From assembly GCA_028343855.1 (NCBI GenBank), contig JAOLZN010000006.1, positions 1 through 64,000 on the forward strand: 64,000 nucleotides of DNA. Direction: 5' to 3'. Below the pieces are notes generated by a model. That model was given only the letters and a program-made list of their open reading frames with translations. It ran no database searches and was not told the DNA's origin. The position numbers were made by a program, and so were the translations under genes. Source of the DNA: Candidatus Nitrosopumilus sp. GTDB lineage: Archaea; Thermoproteota; Nitrososphaeria; Nitrososphaerales; Nitrosopumilaceae. Below are positions 34,245 through 43,409 of this stretch, in pieces (position 1 is the stretch's first letter; each line of letters opens with the position of its first letter).

Positions 34245-34811
34245 TTGAAAAGGAAATTATCAACAATAACAATTATGAAACAAAAAATTTCAAAAGAAAA
34301 AATTACCAATCATCAAAAAGCAGCTAAAACAAGGAGACAGCGAGGTTATCAGTGGGAAGATACAATTGTAAAAAGATTCAAAAAAACAGAAAATTGGAAA
34401 GCATTTAGGTTAGGCTCCCCAAGTATTGCACTGCCAGATGTATTAGCAGTAAATACAGAAAAAAGTACCATATTTACCATTGAAGCAAAATCTGGAACTA
34501 GCACTTCATTACCCGTACCTGCAGATCAAATTGAGCGATGTTTAGAATGGATTAAGACATTTGATATTTACAAAAAGAAACAAGTTCTGTTAGCATTCAA
34601 ATTTTTATCAAAAAAACGAATTGATGTAGGAGTTTACGAGAATAGAGAATTAAGAGAATTTTTTAAAATTTGGGATGAAAAATTAGAGATCAGTGACTGT
34701 GTTTGTACATATGATGGAAAAATTTATTCTAAAATTAATGGTGTAAAAAAAGAATTAACACTCAAAGAATGCAAAATGCCATTTAAAACAAAACAAAGAT
34801 CTAGTGCCTAA
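34245..34811 (+). CDS. Holliday-junction-resolvase-like nuclease (Hjc family)
   Basis: 188 aa. The basic N-terminus KTRRQRGYQWEDTIVKRF, PDVLAVN (catalytic Asp) and the FTIEAKSG motif (E-x-K) form the archaeal Hjc/PD-(D/E)xK nuclease signature. It likely cuts branched DNA during recombination; another possibility is a related restriction-like nuclease. The last 60 residues (ISDCVCTYDGKIY) extend beyond a minimal Hjc. TTG start in the track; ATG at 34275 is an alternative. Confidence 0.75.
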   Translation: MKRKLSTITIMKQKISKEKITNHQKAAKTRRQRGYQWEDTIVKRFKKTENWKAFRLGSPSIALPDVLAVNTEKSTIFTIEAKSGTSTSLPVPADQIERCLEWIKTFDIYKKKQVLLAFKFLSKKRIDVGVYENRELREFFKIWDEKLEISDCVCTYDGKIYSKINGVKKELTLKECKMPFKTKQRSSA

Positions 34812-34861
34812 CCAAATTTTATTTTCAAATCATTATTAAGGATAGAAAAACATGATAGAGT

Positions 34862-35311
34862 ATGTCAGAAGAGAATTCTAAAGATGAAAAAATTGAAACA
34901 ACTACAGAATCATTATTGGAAACAGTGTCAGATGCTGAAGTAAATTCAAGAATAAGTTTTGAAGAATTTACAGATGAAAGGGCCCTGATTAGCCGCGATG
35001 CTTTTGGTAAAAAACAAATGAAAATTAAAGTTCTAGAGGTATCGGATGAAAATCCTGTATTAAAATGGAAATTTGGAGATCGTGTAAAAGTTACAAAAAT
35101 ACTTGTTACTATCAAACATCTTACCACGCAGGAAGTAGAAGAAGCAGAATTTGACATTGAAGAAATCGAAAGAGAATTATCTGAAAAAAGACACTATACT
35201 TCTACAAACAGATGGATACCAACAGGGGATATCAAAAATGGTTATGTAATTGGAGACAAACATACAAGATTAATCAGTGATGCCGCTGCATTAGATTACA
35301 TTGTATTTTAA
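34862..35311 (+). CDS. hypothetical protein, 149 aa
   Basis: An acidic N-terminus (EENSKDEKIETTTESLLETV) precedes a beta-rich core with FEEFTDERALISRDAFGKKQ and KWKFGDRVKVTKILVTIKH. No known family. It sits 50 nt after the nuclease gene with the same orientation. A role linked to DNA repair would be only positional inference. Confidence 0.65.
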   Translation: MSEENSKDEKIETTTESLLETVSDAEVNSRISFEEFTDERALISRDAFGKKQMKIKVLEVSDENPVLKWKFGDRVKVTKILVTIKHLTTQEVEEAEFDIEEIERELSEKRHYTSTNRWIPTGDIKNGYVIGDKHTRLISDAAALDYIVF

Positions 35312-35378
35312 TTATTAAGTAATTTACACCTAAATTTTCTCTGAAAAACATTATAAACATCACAATTTGAAAATCATT

Positions 35379-35696
35379 ATGAGTGCAAGAGAATTTGATG
35401 TGAATGGAACAGATTACACAATTACTATTACTGAACAAGTAATTGGGCATGTAAATAATTTAAAAAATCTATACAATGCAGCATATGAAGATCCAGAGAG
35501 TTTTGAAGATGTTAGTTCAGAAATCTCTAGCACTATTACGGATATTGCAAGTACAGTAGAACCAGAAGTAGAAGATAGTGATCTTGATGGATTAATTCAA
35601 GAGATCATAAAAGCAGTAGATAATAAGGCTGCAGAAATAGAAAAAGAATTATCTGCAAAAGAAAAACCTGCAAAAAAATCAAAATCAAAAAAATAA
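35379..35696 (+). CDS. hypothetical helical protein with Lys-rich C-tail, 105 aa
   Basis: SAREFDVNGTDYTITITEQV begins a beta-hairpin, then helices, and the C-terminus is KEKPAKKSKSKK. The ATG at 35379 is preferred over the track's 35367, because it gives a normal leaderless start and drops an AT-rich leader. Possibly nucleic-acid-interacting through the tail. Confidence 0.6.
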   Translation: MSAREFDVNGTDYTITITEQVIGHVNNLKNLYNAAYEDPESFEDVSSEISSTITDIASTVEPEVEDSDLDGLIQEIIKAVDNKAAEIEKELSAKEKPAKKSKSKK

Positions 35697-35770
35697 TTCC
35701 AAATTGACCTTAAACTCAGATAAAATTAGGGTAAGGGATAAATTCTAATCAAAATTATACTACTAAGGAT

Positions 35771-35887
35771 ATGTCTAAAAGTTGTGAATGTGGTATTTGT
35801 GATCACCACTATGAAGCAGAGTGCATTAAGAAAGAATGCAAATGTTGTTTAAATTTTCATGAAAGATCTGGACCTAAAAGAAAATAA
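35771..35887 (+). CDS. 38-aa Cys-rich microprotein
   Basis: MSKSCECGICDHHYEAEC, then KKECKCCLNFHERSG: eight Cys/His ligands in about 30 residues, enough for two zinc sites. Its stop TAA is directly followed by the TTA stop of the convergent 33-aa Cys-rich ORF. No function known. Confidence 0.6.
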   Translation: MSKSCECGICDHHYEAECIKKECKCCLNFHERSGPKRK

Positions 35888-35989
35888 TTAGTCATCATAA
35901 CATGTGCATTTTTTTAAAAGGTGTCTATTACATCCTATTAGCCTGTGATCCTTACAACCACATAAAATACATTTTTTTTCACCAGTCAT
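35888..35989 (-). CDS. 33-aa Cys-rich microprotein
   Basis: MTGEKKCILCGCKDHRLIGC, then RHLLKKCTCYDD. Seven Cys/His ligands. Its start overlaps the end of the upstream 132-aa gene by 4 nt (ATGA), evidence for coupled translation and so for coding. Similar in pattern to the convergent 38-aa ORF. Confidence 0.6.
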   Translation of the reverse strand: MTGEKKCILCGCKDHRLIGCNRHLLKKCTCYDD

Positions 35990-36384
35990 AAATTATTCAA
36001 TAATTCCTTTACATTATCAATCATATTTTTATTTTTTAGTGCTTCTAAAATTTTTAGTCTCATATTTTTGATACGAGATACATCATTAGAGTATAATGGT
36101 GCCATTGTTTCAATTTCTTTTTCAAACGAATAATTTTCTAAGTATTGTAAAAATTTTGTTTTTGTGATCTTAAAATCAGAATTAGGAATTTTTTCAATAT
36201 CAATTTTGTTAGATACTACTCTAATGAATCCATTAATTTTTAACATTTCTTTTTGAATTTTAGCAAGATCTCCGGGTTTATCCTCAATGGTCTCAAGAAT
36301 ATGATAAGAATCAACAATATGATTTAAAATATTTTTGAGATGTTCAACGTAGGTTACCACAATTATCTTAAAAATTACATCCAT
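35986..36384 (-). CDS. hypothetical helical protein, 132 aa
   Basis: An all-helical protein: FKIIVVTYVEHLKNILNHIV, KINGFIRVVSNKIDIEKI and KNMRLKILEALKNKNM style helices. No domain recognised. It overlaps the downstream Cys-rich microprotein by 4 nt, suggesting the two are made together. Confidence 0.65.
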   Translation of the reverse strand: MDVIFKIIVVTYVEHLKNILNHIVDSYHILETIEDKPGDLAKIQKEMLKINGFIRVVSNKIDIEKIPNSDFKITKTKFLQYLENYSFEKEIETMAPLYSNDVSRIKNMRLKILEALKNKNMIDNVKELLNNL

Positions 36385-36464
36385 CTAAAGTTTAGGAAAT
36401 TAGCTAGACTCGTGTAAATTTTTCACGTTTGCTTTAAATTATTAACAATTTTCAATAATTACAC

Positions 36465-37802
36465 ATGCAAGAAGATGCTTTTCTAAAATGTGTAGATCCA
36501 AATTGTGGTTTAGTATACCCAATTTACAGTACTAATGTACAATGTGAAAATGGACATGTCCTAGATGTAAAATATAAGAATACACCATCAACAAAATTAA
36601 AAGATACATTTTATGAAAGAAGGAATTCAAAAGGCAGTATATTTAATGAAAGTGGTATTTGGCGATTTCGTGAATTATTAAATTTTTGTCAAATAGATAC
36701 TGAAAGTTTAGAAGAATGTTCAAAATTCTTGGTTTCATTAGATGGTGCAGAAGGTAGACAATCTAAACCATATCATATGTCTAAAGCTGCTGAATTTTTA
36801 GGAATTGAAAAGGATGGATTATGGTTACAACCAGAAGGATACAATCCAAGTGGATCATTCAAAGATAATGGAATGGTAACAGCTGTAACTCATGCAAAAT
36901 TAGTAGGTGCAAAAAAAATAGTTTGTGCATCAACTGGAAATACATCAGCTTCTGCTGGCATGTTTGCAGCTAATGAAGGAATTGATTGTGATGTGTATAT
37001 TCCTGCAGGTCAAATTGCACCAGGAAAGTTAAGTCAAGCATATCAGTTTGGAGCGCAAATTGTTCAAGTTGAAGGAAATTTTGATGATGCATTAAAACAA
37101 TCATTGGATGATGCACAGAATCATGATGGGTATACAGTTAATTCAGTCAACCCATTTAGAATTGAAGGACAAAAAACAATCCCATTTAGAGCATTAGAAT
37201 ATTTGAATTGGGATGTACCTGATTGGATTGTTTACCCCGGAGGCGCATTAGGAAATACATCCAGTTGTGGAAAAGCATTAATGGAATTATACGAATGGGG
37301 ATGGATTAAAAAAATTCCAAGAATAGCAGTGATTAATTCAGAAGGAGCAAGTACATTATCTGATTTGTATAATGGTAAATTTGAAAATGAAGAATTGCGT
37401 TGGAATAAAGGGGATCCAAATACAGAATTGATTGAAAGATATTATGATCATTTAGATAAAGAAAAAATTAGACCTAAAACTAAAGCAACTGCAATTCAAA
37501 TTGGAAGACCTGCAAATATTTTGAAAGGTTTACGTGCATTAGAATTTTCTAATGGAGTAGTTACAACTGTTAGTGATTCAGAAATGTTAGATGGTATGTC
37601 AGTTGTTGGACTCAATGGATTTGATTGTGAAATGGCTTCAGGTGCATCAGTAGCAGGAATAAAAAAATTGATGAATGAGGAAATTATTAAAAAAGATGAT
37701 ACGGTGGTAGGAATTCTTACAGGTAGACAAAAAGATGCAATGATACCAGTAGATTATCACAGTAATTCTGAAAATACATTTGCAAACCCACCTAAAAATT
37801 AG
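36465..37802 (+). CDS. thrC: threonine synthase
   Basis: 445 aa PLP enzyme. The N-terminal zinc-ribbon-like CVDPNCGLVYPIYS domain is followed by GYNPSGSFKDNGM with the Schiff-base lysine near residue 133, ASTGNTSASAGMFAANEG and YPGGALGNTSSCGKA. It converts O-phosphohomoserine to threonine. The ATG at 36465 gives the normal N-terminus. Threonine dehydratase occurs 9 kb upstream, not adjacent. Confidence 0.94.
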   Translation: MQEDAFLKCVDPNCGLVYPIYSTNVQCENGHVLDVKYKNTPSTKLKDTFYERRNSKGSIFNESGIWRFRELLNFCQIDTESLEECSKFLVSLDGAEGRQSKPYHMSKAAEFLGIEKDGLWLQPEGYNPSGSFKDNGMVTAVTHAKLVGAKKIVCASTGNTSASAGMFAANEGIDCDVYIPAGQIAPGKLSQAYQFGAQIVQVEGNFDDALKQSLDDAQNHDGYTVNSVNPFRIEGQKTIPFRALEYLNWDVPDWIVYPGGALGNTSSCGKALMELYEWGWIKKIPRIAVINSEGASTLSDLYNGKFENEELRWNKGDPNTELIERYYDHLDKEKIRPKTKATAIQIGRPANILKGLRALEFSNGVVTTVSDSEMLDGMSVVGLNGFDCEMASGASVAGIKKLMNEEIIKKDDTVVGILTGRQKDAMIPVDYHSNSENTFANPPKN

Positions 37803-37817
37803 CCTCAATTTTAGGCT
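37801..37817 (+). terminator. possible hairpin terminator after thrC
   Basis: AGCCT-caatttt-AGGCT forms a 5-bp stem directly at the thrC stop, followed by TTAAATTATTAT. Archaeal termination relies mostly on T-rich tracts, so the stem may be incidental. Low confidence. Confidence 0.3.
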
Positions 37818-37947
37818 TAAATTATTATAAAAAATTAAAGAATATGAAGAGTTTAAATCCATGGATTGACAAATTAGTATACCAAAAGATGGTGCAAAAA
37901 AACTAAATGAGTTATACTAGTTATAATAAACTTTCAAGGAGAATATC

Positions 37948-39204
37948 ATGGTAGATTTATGGATTGAAATTTCAGCCTTAGCTGTTTTAATAGGATTGTC
38001 AGGATTCTTTAGCGGATTAGAAGTTGCGTTAGTAGGAGTAAGAAAATCAAAAGTAGTTCAATTATTTAATGAAGGAAAAAAAGGTGCCAAAGCATTACAC
38101 AAATTAAAAATGAATCCAAGTTGGATGATGTCAAGTGTTAATCTTGGAAATAATTTAGTAAATGTTGGTGCATCTGCACTTGCAACTAGCGTAGCAATCA
38201 GAATGTTTGGTAATGATGGATTGGGAATTGCAGTTGGAATTATGACGTTTTTAATTTTAGTGTTTGGAGAGATTACTCCAAAAACATACTGTAATGCAAA
38301 TTCAACAAAAGTTGCATTAAGGTATGCACCAGTATTACTTGGTTTTAGCTATGTATTTTATCCAGTAGTAAAATTCTTTGAAACTATTACTAGAGGAGTT
38401 GTCAAAATTACAGGAAGTAGTTACAATCCTCCTCCAATAACAGAAGAGGAAATTAAAGGAGTTATTGATCAAGGATTAGCAGAAAAAGCATTAGAAAAAG
38501 AAGAAATGGAATTAGTTCATGGTGCATTAAATTTTGATGATACTGTAATTCGTTCTGTGATGACACCAAGAACAAAAATGTTCACACTAAATTCAAAAAT
38601 GTTATTGTTTGAAGCTTTACCACTAATTAATCAAAGTGCACATTCAAGAATTCCAATTTTTGGGGATACCAGTGATGATATTGTAGGATTCATACATGTT
38701 AGAGATGTTTTAAAAAAATTAGAAAAAAATAATGACGAAGTAGTTAGGTTAGAACAAATAGCACGAAAGCCAGTTTTTGCATCACAAGAAAAAATGGTTA
38801 GTTCATTACTAAAAGAAATGAAAGGTAGAAAAACACACATGGCAATTGTGGTAGACGAACATGGGGGAGTAGAAGGATTAGTAACTTTAGAAGATCTTTT
38901 AGAAGAAATTGTGGGTGAAATAGAGGATGAAACAGATCTTAAAAAGGAAAAAGGGTATGAAAGAATTGATCAAGATACGATAATTACAAACGGAGATATC
39001 GAGATAGACATTATCAACGATATTTTTAAAACAAAAATTCCTGAAGGCGATGATTATGCATCACTTAATGGACTACTTCATGAAAGACTTCAAGATATAC
39101 CTCAAGAAGGAGATAAAGTTGAATTAAATGATCTCCGAATTGTTGTTGAAAAAGTATCAAAAAATATTCCACAAAAAATTCGAATTGAGAAAATTAAAAT
39201 CTAA
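37948..39204 (+). CDS. CNNM/CorC (hemolysin C-like) membrane protein with CBS domains
   Basis: 418 aa: DUF21 transmembrane domain (about 1-140, four helices starting SALAVLIGLSGFFSGLEVAL), a linker (EEEIKGVIDQGLAEKALEKEE), a tandem CBS pair (RSVMTPRTKMF to EGLVTLEDLLEEI VGEIEDE) and a C-terminal CorC_HlyC domain. The family handles divalent cations such as Mg2+. A GGAG Shine-Dalgarno (AAGGAGAATATC) precedes the ATG by 7 nt. It is convergent with gap by 4 nt. Confidence 0.92.
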   Translation: MVDLWIEISALAVLIGLSGFFSGLEVALVGVRKSKVVQLFNEGKKGAKALHKLKMNPSWMMSSVNLGNNLVNVGASALATSVAIRMFGNDGLGIAVGIMTFLILVFGEITPKTYCNANSTKVALRYAPVLLGFSYVFYPVVKFFETITRGVVKITGSSYNPPPITEEEIKGVIDQGLAEKALEKEEMELVHGALNFDDTVIRSVMTPRTKMFTLNSKMLLFEALPLINQSAHSRIPIFGDTSDDIVGFIHVRDVLKKLEKNNDEVVRLEQIARKPVFASQEKMVSSLLKEMKGRKTHMAIVVDEHGGVEGLVTLEDLLEEIVGEIEDETDLKKEKGYERIDQDTIITNGDIEIDIINDIFKTKIPEGDDYASLNGLLHERLQDIPQEGDKVELNDLRIVVEKVSKNIPQKIRIEKIKI

Positions 39205-40253
39205 TCATTTTTAGCAAAATTTTCTTCTAATTTTTGCTTTTTCTCTTTCATATTAAAAATAGATTCAGTATGGGCAAATGCATCTTCATAAGATTTATCA
39301 AACAACATTGCTTGTAACAACATGTGATTTTCAGGGATTACAATTCCTGTTTGATCATCTGAATACATCATTTGAACAGTATCTCCAATAGATGTAGTCA
39401 TGTTTGCATGAATGTGAATCATATTTGTATCTGTAAAATTAAATCCCATATTCTGAGCATAACTTCTGACATCCTGTGTACCTTTAGCAGTCCACAATGT
39501 TGCTACACCAAATTCATCTGCAAAGAGATCATGTATTTCAGAAGGTTTAGGTGCAACAGTTTTGAATCGAATGTCCATAATATGCAAGTGCATTTGTCTA
39601 GTAGGGACTTTAATTGCACGAACGTATAATGGTGCATCCTTACCAAAATACAATTTAACATCATCACCATGGTGAGGTTTTTCAGTCATCTCTATAGTAT
39701 CTGAAACATCTTTTTCAGTCTGTTCAATATCTGCCCATCTTCTAACCAAAGTCACATCAAATCGAATTAATTCATCCCCAAATTTTTCACGTAAAGGTTC
39801 CAATATTCTTCCCATTCCAGTTACATTGCAACTACCTTGCATTACATGTTTTTTACCTAATGCAAGATCATAGTTTGCACGAGAATTAAAAAGCAAATCT
39901 GAAACAGATTCTGAACCAATTGTGGATTCACCACCTTGATAAATTGCAGGGATATTTTTTGGTTCATACAAAGATTTTTTATTTTTATAACCATGTCCTC
40001 CAGGTGATGCATCAATTACAATATCACATTCATCTAATGCAGATTCAATACTTCCAGATATTTGATAATCTGAAAAATCATTTAATTTTCTTTCTGGGAC
40101 GTATACATTAAGACCACGAGAAATAGCAACATTTACTTTTTCATCGGGAGAATACTTTCCAATACCAATAACAGTAATTTGAGGATCATCTTTTAGAAAT
40201 GAAGTAATTCTACTACCAATTGAGCCATATCCATTGATGAATACTTTTTTCAC
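39201..40253 (-). CDS. gap: glyceraldehyde-3-phosphate dehydrogenase, archaeal type II
   Basis: 350 aa. NAD(P)-binding GYGSIGSRITSFLKDD at the N-terminus, catalytic Cys142 in MQGSCNVTGMGRI and HIHANMTTSIGD are the archaeal type II set. The enzyme interconverts glyceraldehyde-3-phosphate and 1,3-bisphosphoglycerate, likely in the gluconeogenic direction in an autotroph. It is convergent with the CNNM gene (4-nt overlap) and divergent from the DsbA-like gene. Confidence 0.93.
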   Translation of the reverse strand: MKKVFINGYGSIGSRITSFLKDDPQITVIGIGKYSPDEKVNVAISRGLNVYVPERKLNDFSDYQISGSIESALDECDIVIDASPGGHGYKNKKSLYEPKNIPAIYQGGESTIGSESVSDLLFNSRANYDLALGKKHVMQGSCNVTGMGRILEPLREKFGDELIRFDVTLVRRWADIEQTEKDVSDTIEMTEKPHHGDDVKLYFGKDAPLYVRAIKVPTRQMHLHIMDIRFKTVAPKPSEIHDLFADEFGVATLWTAKGTQDVRSYAQNMGFNFTDTNMIHIHANMTTSIGDTVQMMYSDDQTGIVIPENHMLLQAMLFDKSYEDAFAHTESIFNMKEKKQKLEENFAKND

Positions 40254-40303
40254 ACATTATCTCAAATTATCTTACTTATTTACGTAATTGAACAAAGGAC
40301 TAA

Positions 40304-41026
40304 ATGTTATTAGAAAAACAAAAGTTATTGATTCACGCTCCATCCCTAGCCATAGGTGCAATTATTGCATCCATTGTAATTACAGGTGTAATTTTTGGTT
40401 TTAACAATACAGCAAATGAGTTAGAAATTTTGCCTACACCGACAATTGGCCCTACAGAACCAAAAGAAATTACAATTAGCACATTTGTGTCAAATGGTTC
40501 ACCAGTTTTAGGAGATATTGATGCCCCAATAACATTAGTAGAATTTGGAGATTATCAATGCCATTACTGTAATGTATTTTTTGATACTATTGAAGAAGAT
40601 ATTATAAAAAATTATGTAGACACTGGAAAAGTAAAGATAATTTTTAAAGACTATAACATAATTGGTTCAGATTCAGTAAATGCTTCACATGGTGCACATT
40701 GTGCAGGAGAACAAGGGTTATTCTGGGAATATCACGATACATTGTATTCAAATTGGACAGGTGAAAATAATGGATGGGCATCACCAAGAAATCTAACAAT
40801 GTTTGCAGAGGAAATTAACGTGAATATGGAACAATGGACTGAATGTATGAATGAAAAACCATATTCTAAAACAATTATTGAAAGTAATAATGATGCTAAA
40901 GCATTAGAACTAACAGGTACACCAGCATTTTTTATTATCACTGAAGAAGGAAAAGTAACAAAACTATTTGGTGCACAGCCATTTGAAATATTTAAAAAAG
41001 TATTTGATGAGCAATTAGGAAAATAA
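40304..41026 (+). CDS. DsbA-family thiol oxidoreductase, membrane-anchored
   Basis: 240 aa. One N-terminal TM (about 17-33, IGAIIASIVITGVIFGF) anchors a thioredoxin fold outside the membrane. The redox motif is CHYC (Cys86, Cys89) in FGDYQCHYCNVFF, and the cis-proline loop is LTGTPAFFII. It should oxidise or isomerise disulphides of exported proteins. Together with CcdA and the thioredoxin at 48.7-50.5 kb it gives a complete extracytoplasmic thiol system. Confidence 0.9.
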   Translation: MLLEKQKLLIHAPSLAIGAIIASIVITGVIFGFNNTANELEILPTPTIGPTEPKEITISTFVSNGSPVLGDIDAPITLVEFGDYQCHYCNVFFDTIEEDIIKNYVDTGKVKIIFKDYNIIGSDSVNASHGAHCAGEQGLFWEYHDTLYSNWTGENNGWASPRNLTMFAEEINVNMEQWTECMNEKPYSKTIIESNNDAKALELTGTPAFFIITEEGKVTKLFGAQPFEIFKKVFDEQLGK

Positions 41027-41070
41027 GCGATCTCATATCATTAAAATAAGAAAATGAATGGAAAACACTG

Positions 41071-41118
41071 TTCCTAGTTAATCAGAATTTACAACAAATG
41101 CTTAATTACTGCTAGGAA
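41071..41118. promoter_or_regulatory. 7-bp inverted repeat before HMG-CoA synthase
   Basis: TTCCTAG (41071-41077) and CTAGGAA (41112-41118) flank the promoter region, with the TTAATTAC box between them. This could bind a dimeric regulator of isoprenoid synthesis, or be coincidence. Evidence is symmetry only. Confidence 0.3.
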
Positions 41119-41128
41119 AACGAAGCTT

Positions 41129-42523
41129 ATGACAGCAGGAATAGATGATGTTGCAATATACATACCAAGATTGTATCTAGATGCAGCAGATTTTGCAGAT
41201 GCCAGAGGCTTAGATCCAGTGAAATTACAAAAAGGGTTAGGCGTATCTCAAATGGCAATTGTAGATGCCAATCAAGATCCAGCATGTTTGGCAGCAAATG
41301 CATGTTTGAGAATTATGGAAAAAAATAACTTATCTCCAGATGATATAGGAAGATTATACATTTCAACAGAATCTGCATTTGATGAATCAAAGGCAATGAA
41401 TTCCTATGTAATTGGAATGCTGGAACAAGTTTACGGTCAAGGTTCATTTGAACACTGTGGTGGAGTAGAAACAAAATTTGCATGTGTGAGTGGATCATAT
41501 GCACTTTATGATAATACAAATTGGATAAGAGCAGGGGAAGCTGAAGGAAAAAGTGCACTAGTAGTAGTATCAGATATTGCAAAATACGACATGGGTTCAA
41601 GTGGAGAAATGACACAAGGTGCAGGTTCAGTAGTTATGTTACTAAATGATAATCCAAGATTACTAGAGTTTGATCCAAAAGTTACCTCAACATCAATTAA
41701 AGATGAATATGATTTCTACAGGCCATTTGGTAAGGAAACACCAATTGTACACGGACAGTATTCCAATTTACTATACATGATTCAAGTTAGAAAAGCATTA
41801 GAGGCATACAAGAAAAAAGTGATTAAAACAAACTTAATTGAAATGAAAGAAGGAGAAACAATTTTAGATCATATGGATTACATCAACATGCACTTACCAT
41901 ATAGTAACATGGGAAAGAAAGCATTAGCATATTTAGTTAGACATGAATGGCGTCAACTTCCTAGATGGAAGCAAATTCTAGAACAAATTGGTTTAGAAGA
42001 ACCAATTCCAAAAGATCCACGAGGTACAATTGAATCCGTTTTAGGAGATGAAGAATTCATGGCAAAGGATCATGAATTCACAAAGATGTTTACAAAAACA
42101 CCAGATTATCAAGATGTCTACGAATCAAAGCTTTCTAGTTCACTTATTGCATCAACAATGATTGGTAATTTGTATACAGCATCACTATATCTCGGATTTA
42201 GAAGTAGTCTAGAATTTGAATATCAAAAAGGAGTAGATTTGGAAGGTAAAAGAATAGGATTTGGTTCATACGGCAGCGGTAGTAGTGCCATGGTATTCAG
42301 TGGGGTAGTTCAACCAGAATACAAAGAAATTGTGAAGAGTATGAATCTAGAAGCTGAAATTGGACCAAGAAGAAGATTAACCTGGAATGAATACGAAGAA
42401 CTACACGAAAATAAATTAACTCCAGAAGAATCCAAGATGCATACAAAAAAAGAATTTGTTTTAGTTGATGTAAAAACAGAAACTGAATCTAGAGGCGAAA
42501 GACGATATATCTTTACAGAATAA
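41129..42523 (+). CDS. hydroxymethylglutaryl-CoA synthase
   Basis: 464 aa, longer than the usual archaeal enzyme of about 350 and closer to the bacterial/eukaryotic type. DVAIYIPRLYLDAADFADAR at the start, the nucleophile Cys119 in GGVETKFACVSGSYALYD, and the C-terminal YGSGSSAMVFSGVV are HMGS motifs. It joins acetyl-CoA and acetoacetyl-CoA for the mevalonate pathway that makes archaeal lipids. The gene stands alone with its own promoter, apart from the thiolase/DUF35 genes. Confidence 0.92.
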   Translation: MTAGIDDVAIYIPRLYLDAADFADARGLDPVKLQKGLGVSQMAIVDANQDPACLAANACLRIMEKNNLSPDDIGRLYISTESAFDESKAMNSYVIGMLEQVYGQGSFEHCGGVETKFACVSGSYALYDNTNWIRAGEAEGKSALVVVSDIAKYDMGSSGEMTQGAGSVVMLLNDNPRLLEFDPKVTSTSIKDEYDFYRPFGKETPIVHGQYSNLLYMIQVRKALEAYKKKVIKTNLIEMKEGETILDHMDYINMHLPYSNMGKKALAYLVRHEWRQLPRWKQILEQIGLEEPIPKDPRGTIESVLGDEEFMAKDHEFTKMFTKTPDYQDVYESKLSSSLIASTMIGNLYTASLYLGFRSSLEFEYQKGVDLEGKRIGFGSYGSGSSAMVFSGVVQPEYKEIVKSMNLEAEIGPRRRLTWNEYEELHENKLTPEESKMHTKKEFVLVDVKTETESRGERRYIFTE

Positions 42524-42552
42524 TTTTCAAAATTAAATAATTAAAAAATATT

Positions 42553-42783
42553 TTACTCGGAATCATTCATCTGTTTTCGTAGTTTTTTTTCATTTGCAAT
42601 CCAAATATCTACCATTTTACCATGATATGAGATATCTTTACTTAATTTTTCATCAGATGATTCAAGTTTATTCAATTTTTCTTCCAATTCCTTTTTTGTA
42701 GATTGATGAAATTGAATTTTAAATAAAATTTCATCTAATTTTTGTGCTTGATATTTTTTAATTTTATTCTTAAAAAAATCCAT
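42553..42783 (-). CDS. small coiled-coil protein, 76 aa
   Basis: Long charged heptads KELEEKLNKLESSDEKLSK and a C-terminal EKKLRKQMNDSE. Probably dimeric. Divergent from the 182-aa gene. Unknown role. Confidence 0.55.
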   Translation of the reverse strand: MDFFKNKIKKYQAQKLDEILFKIQFHQSTKKELEEKLNKLESSDEKLSKDISYHGKMVDIWIANEKKLRKQMNDSE

Positions 42784-42852
42784 AACTTATTCACTATAAT
42801 TTGATGACATAAAAATAATTAGATTATAATGAAGAGAGTTTAGATAAAAATT

Positions 42853-43401
42853 GTGTCTGAAGAATCAAATCCAATCAAAGATTACTTGTTTGAGTATATT
42901 AAAAAATCAGATATGATTTCAAAATTGATTTCTGAAAAAAAATTTGATATAATAATTAATGAAATAGTTGAAAATTGCTATGATCAGATAATTTCAATGG
43001 ATAAAAAAGAAGAATCAGTAGGGATTTTAGCCACAGGAATACTTCATTATCTGCTTACCAATGCGCTTCTTAATAGTCAAAGAAAAGTGGAACATAAAGG
43101 ATTAGAATTAGATATTGTAATTCCAGATGTCAAAACATTAGAAAAAGATGCTAAAATGACACTTGTGATTTTAATACCAAAATCCTCAGATAAAAAAATC
43201 ATAAATAAAAAAATTTCTCAATTAAGTAAGATACAACCCATAAAAGAAAATATTTGGATAGTATTATCTGATGAAATTACAACAGATTGTAAATCATTTG
43301 TATTATCTAAAAAAAATAATTCTTTTGCAAAAATAATTTTTGATATAGCACAATTTTCTAATGTAGGAAAATCAAATAAATTTAAAATTTTAAGAATTTA
43401 A
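42853..43401 (+). CDS. hypothetical protein, 182 aa
   Basis: GTG start. Helical N-half (DYLFEYIKKSDMISKLISEK) and an alpha/beta C-half with GLELDIVIPDVKTLEKDAK and ILIPKSSDKKIINKK. The E/D-x-D...P arrangement faintly recalls a PD-(D/E)xK nuclease core, but no convincing lysine motif follows, so no function is claimed. It precedes the biotin locus, convergent with bioD. Confidence 0.65.
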   Translation: MSEESNPIKDYLFEYIKKSDMISKLISEKKFDIIINEIVENCYDQIISMDKKEESVGILATGILHYLLTNALLNSQRKVEHKGLELDIVIPDVKTLEKDAKMTLVILIPKSSDKKIINKKISQLSKIQPIKENIWIVLSDEITTDCKSFVLSKKNNSFAKIIFDIAQFSNVGKSNKFKILRI

Positions 43402-43409
43402 GTTGTAAA

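Noticed and set aside
37837-37910. 20-aa ORF MKSLNPWIDKLVYQKMVQKN between thrC and the CNNM gene
   Set aside because: Too short and without Cys, TM or coupling to support it.
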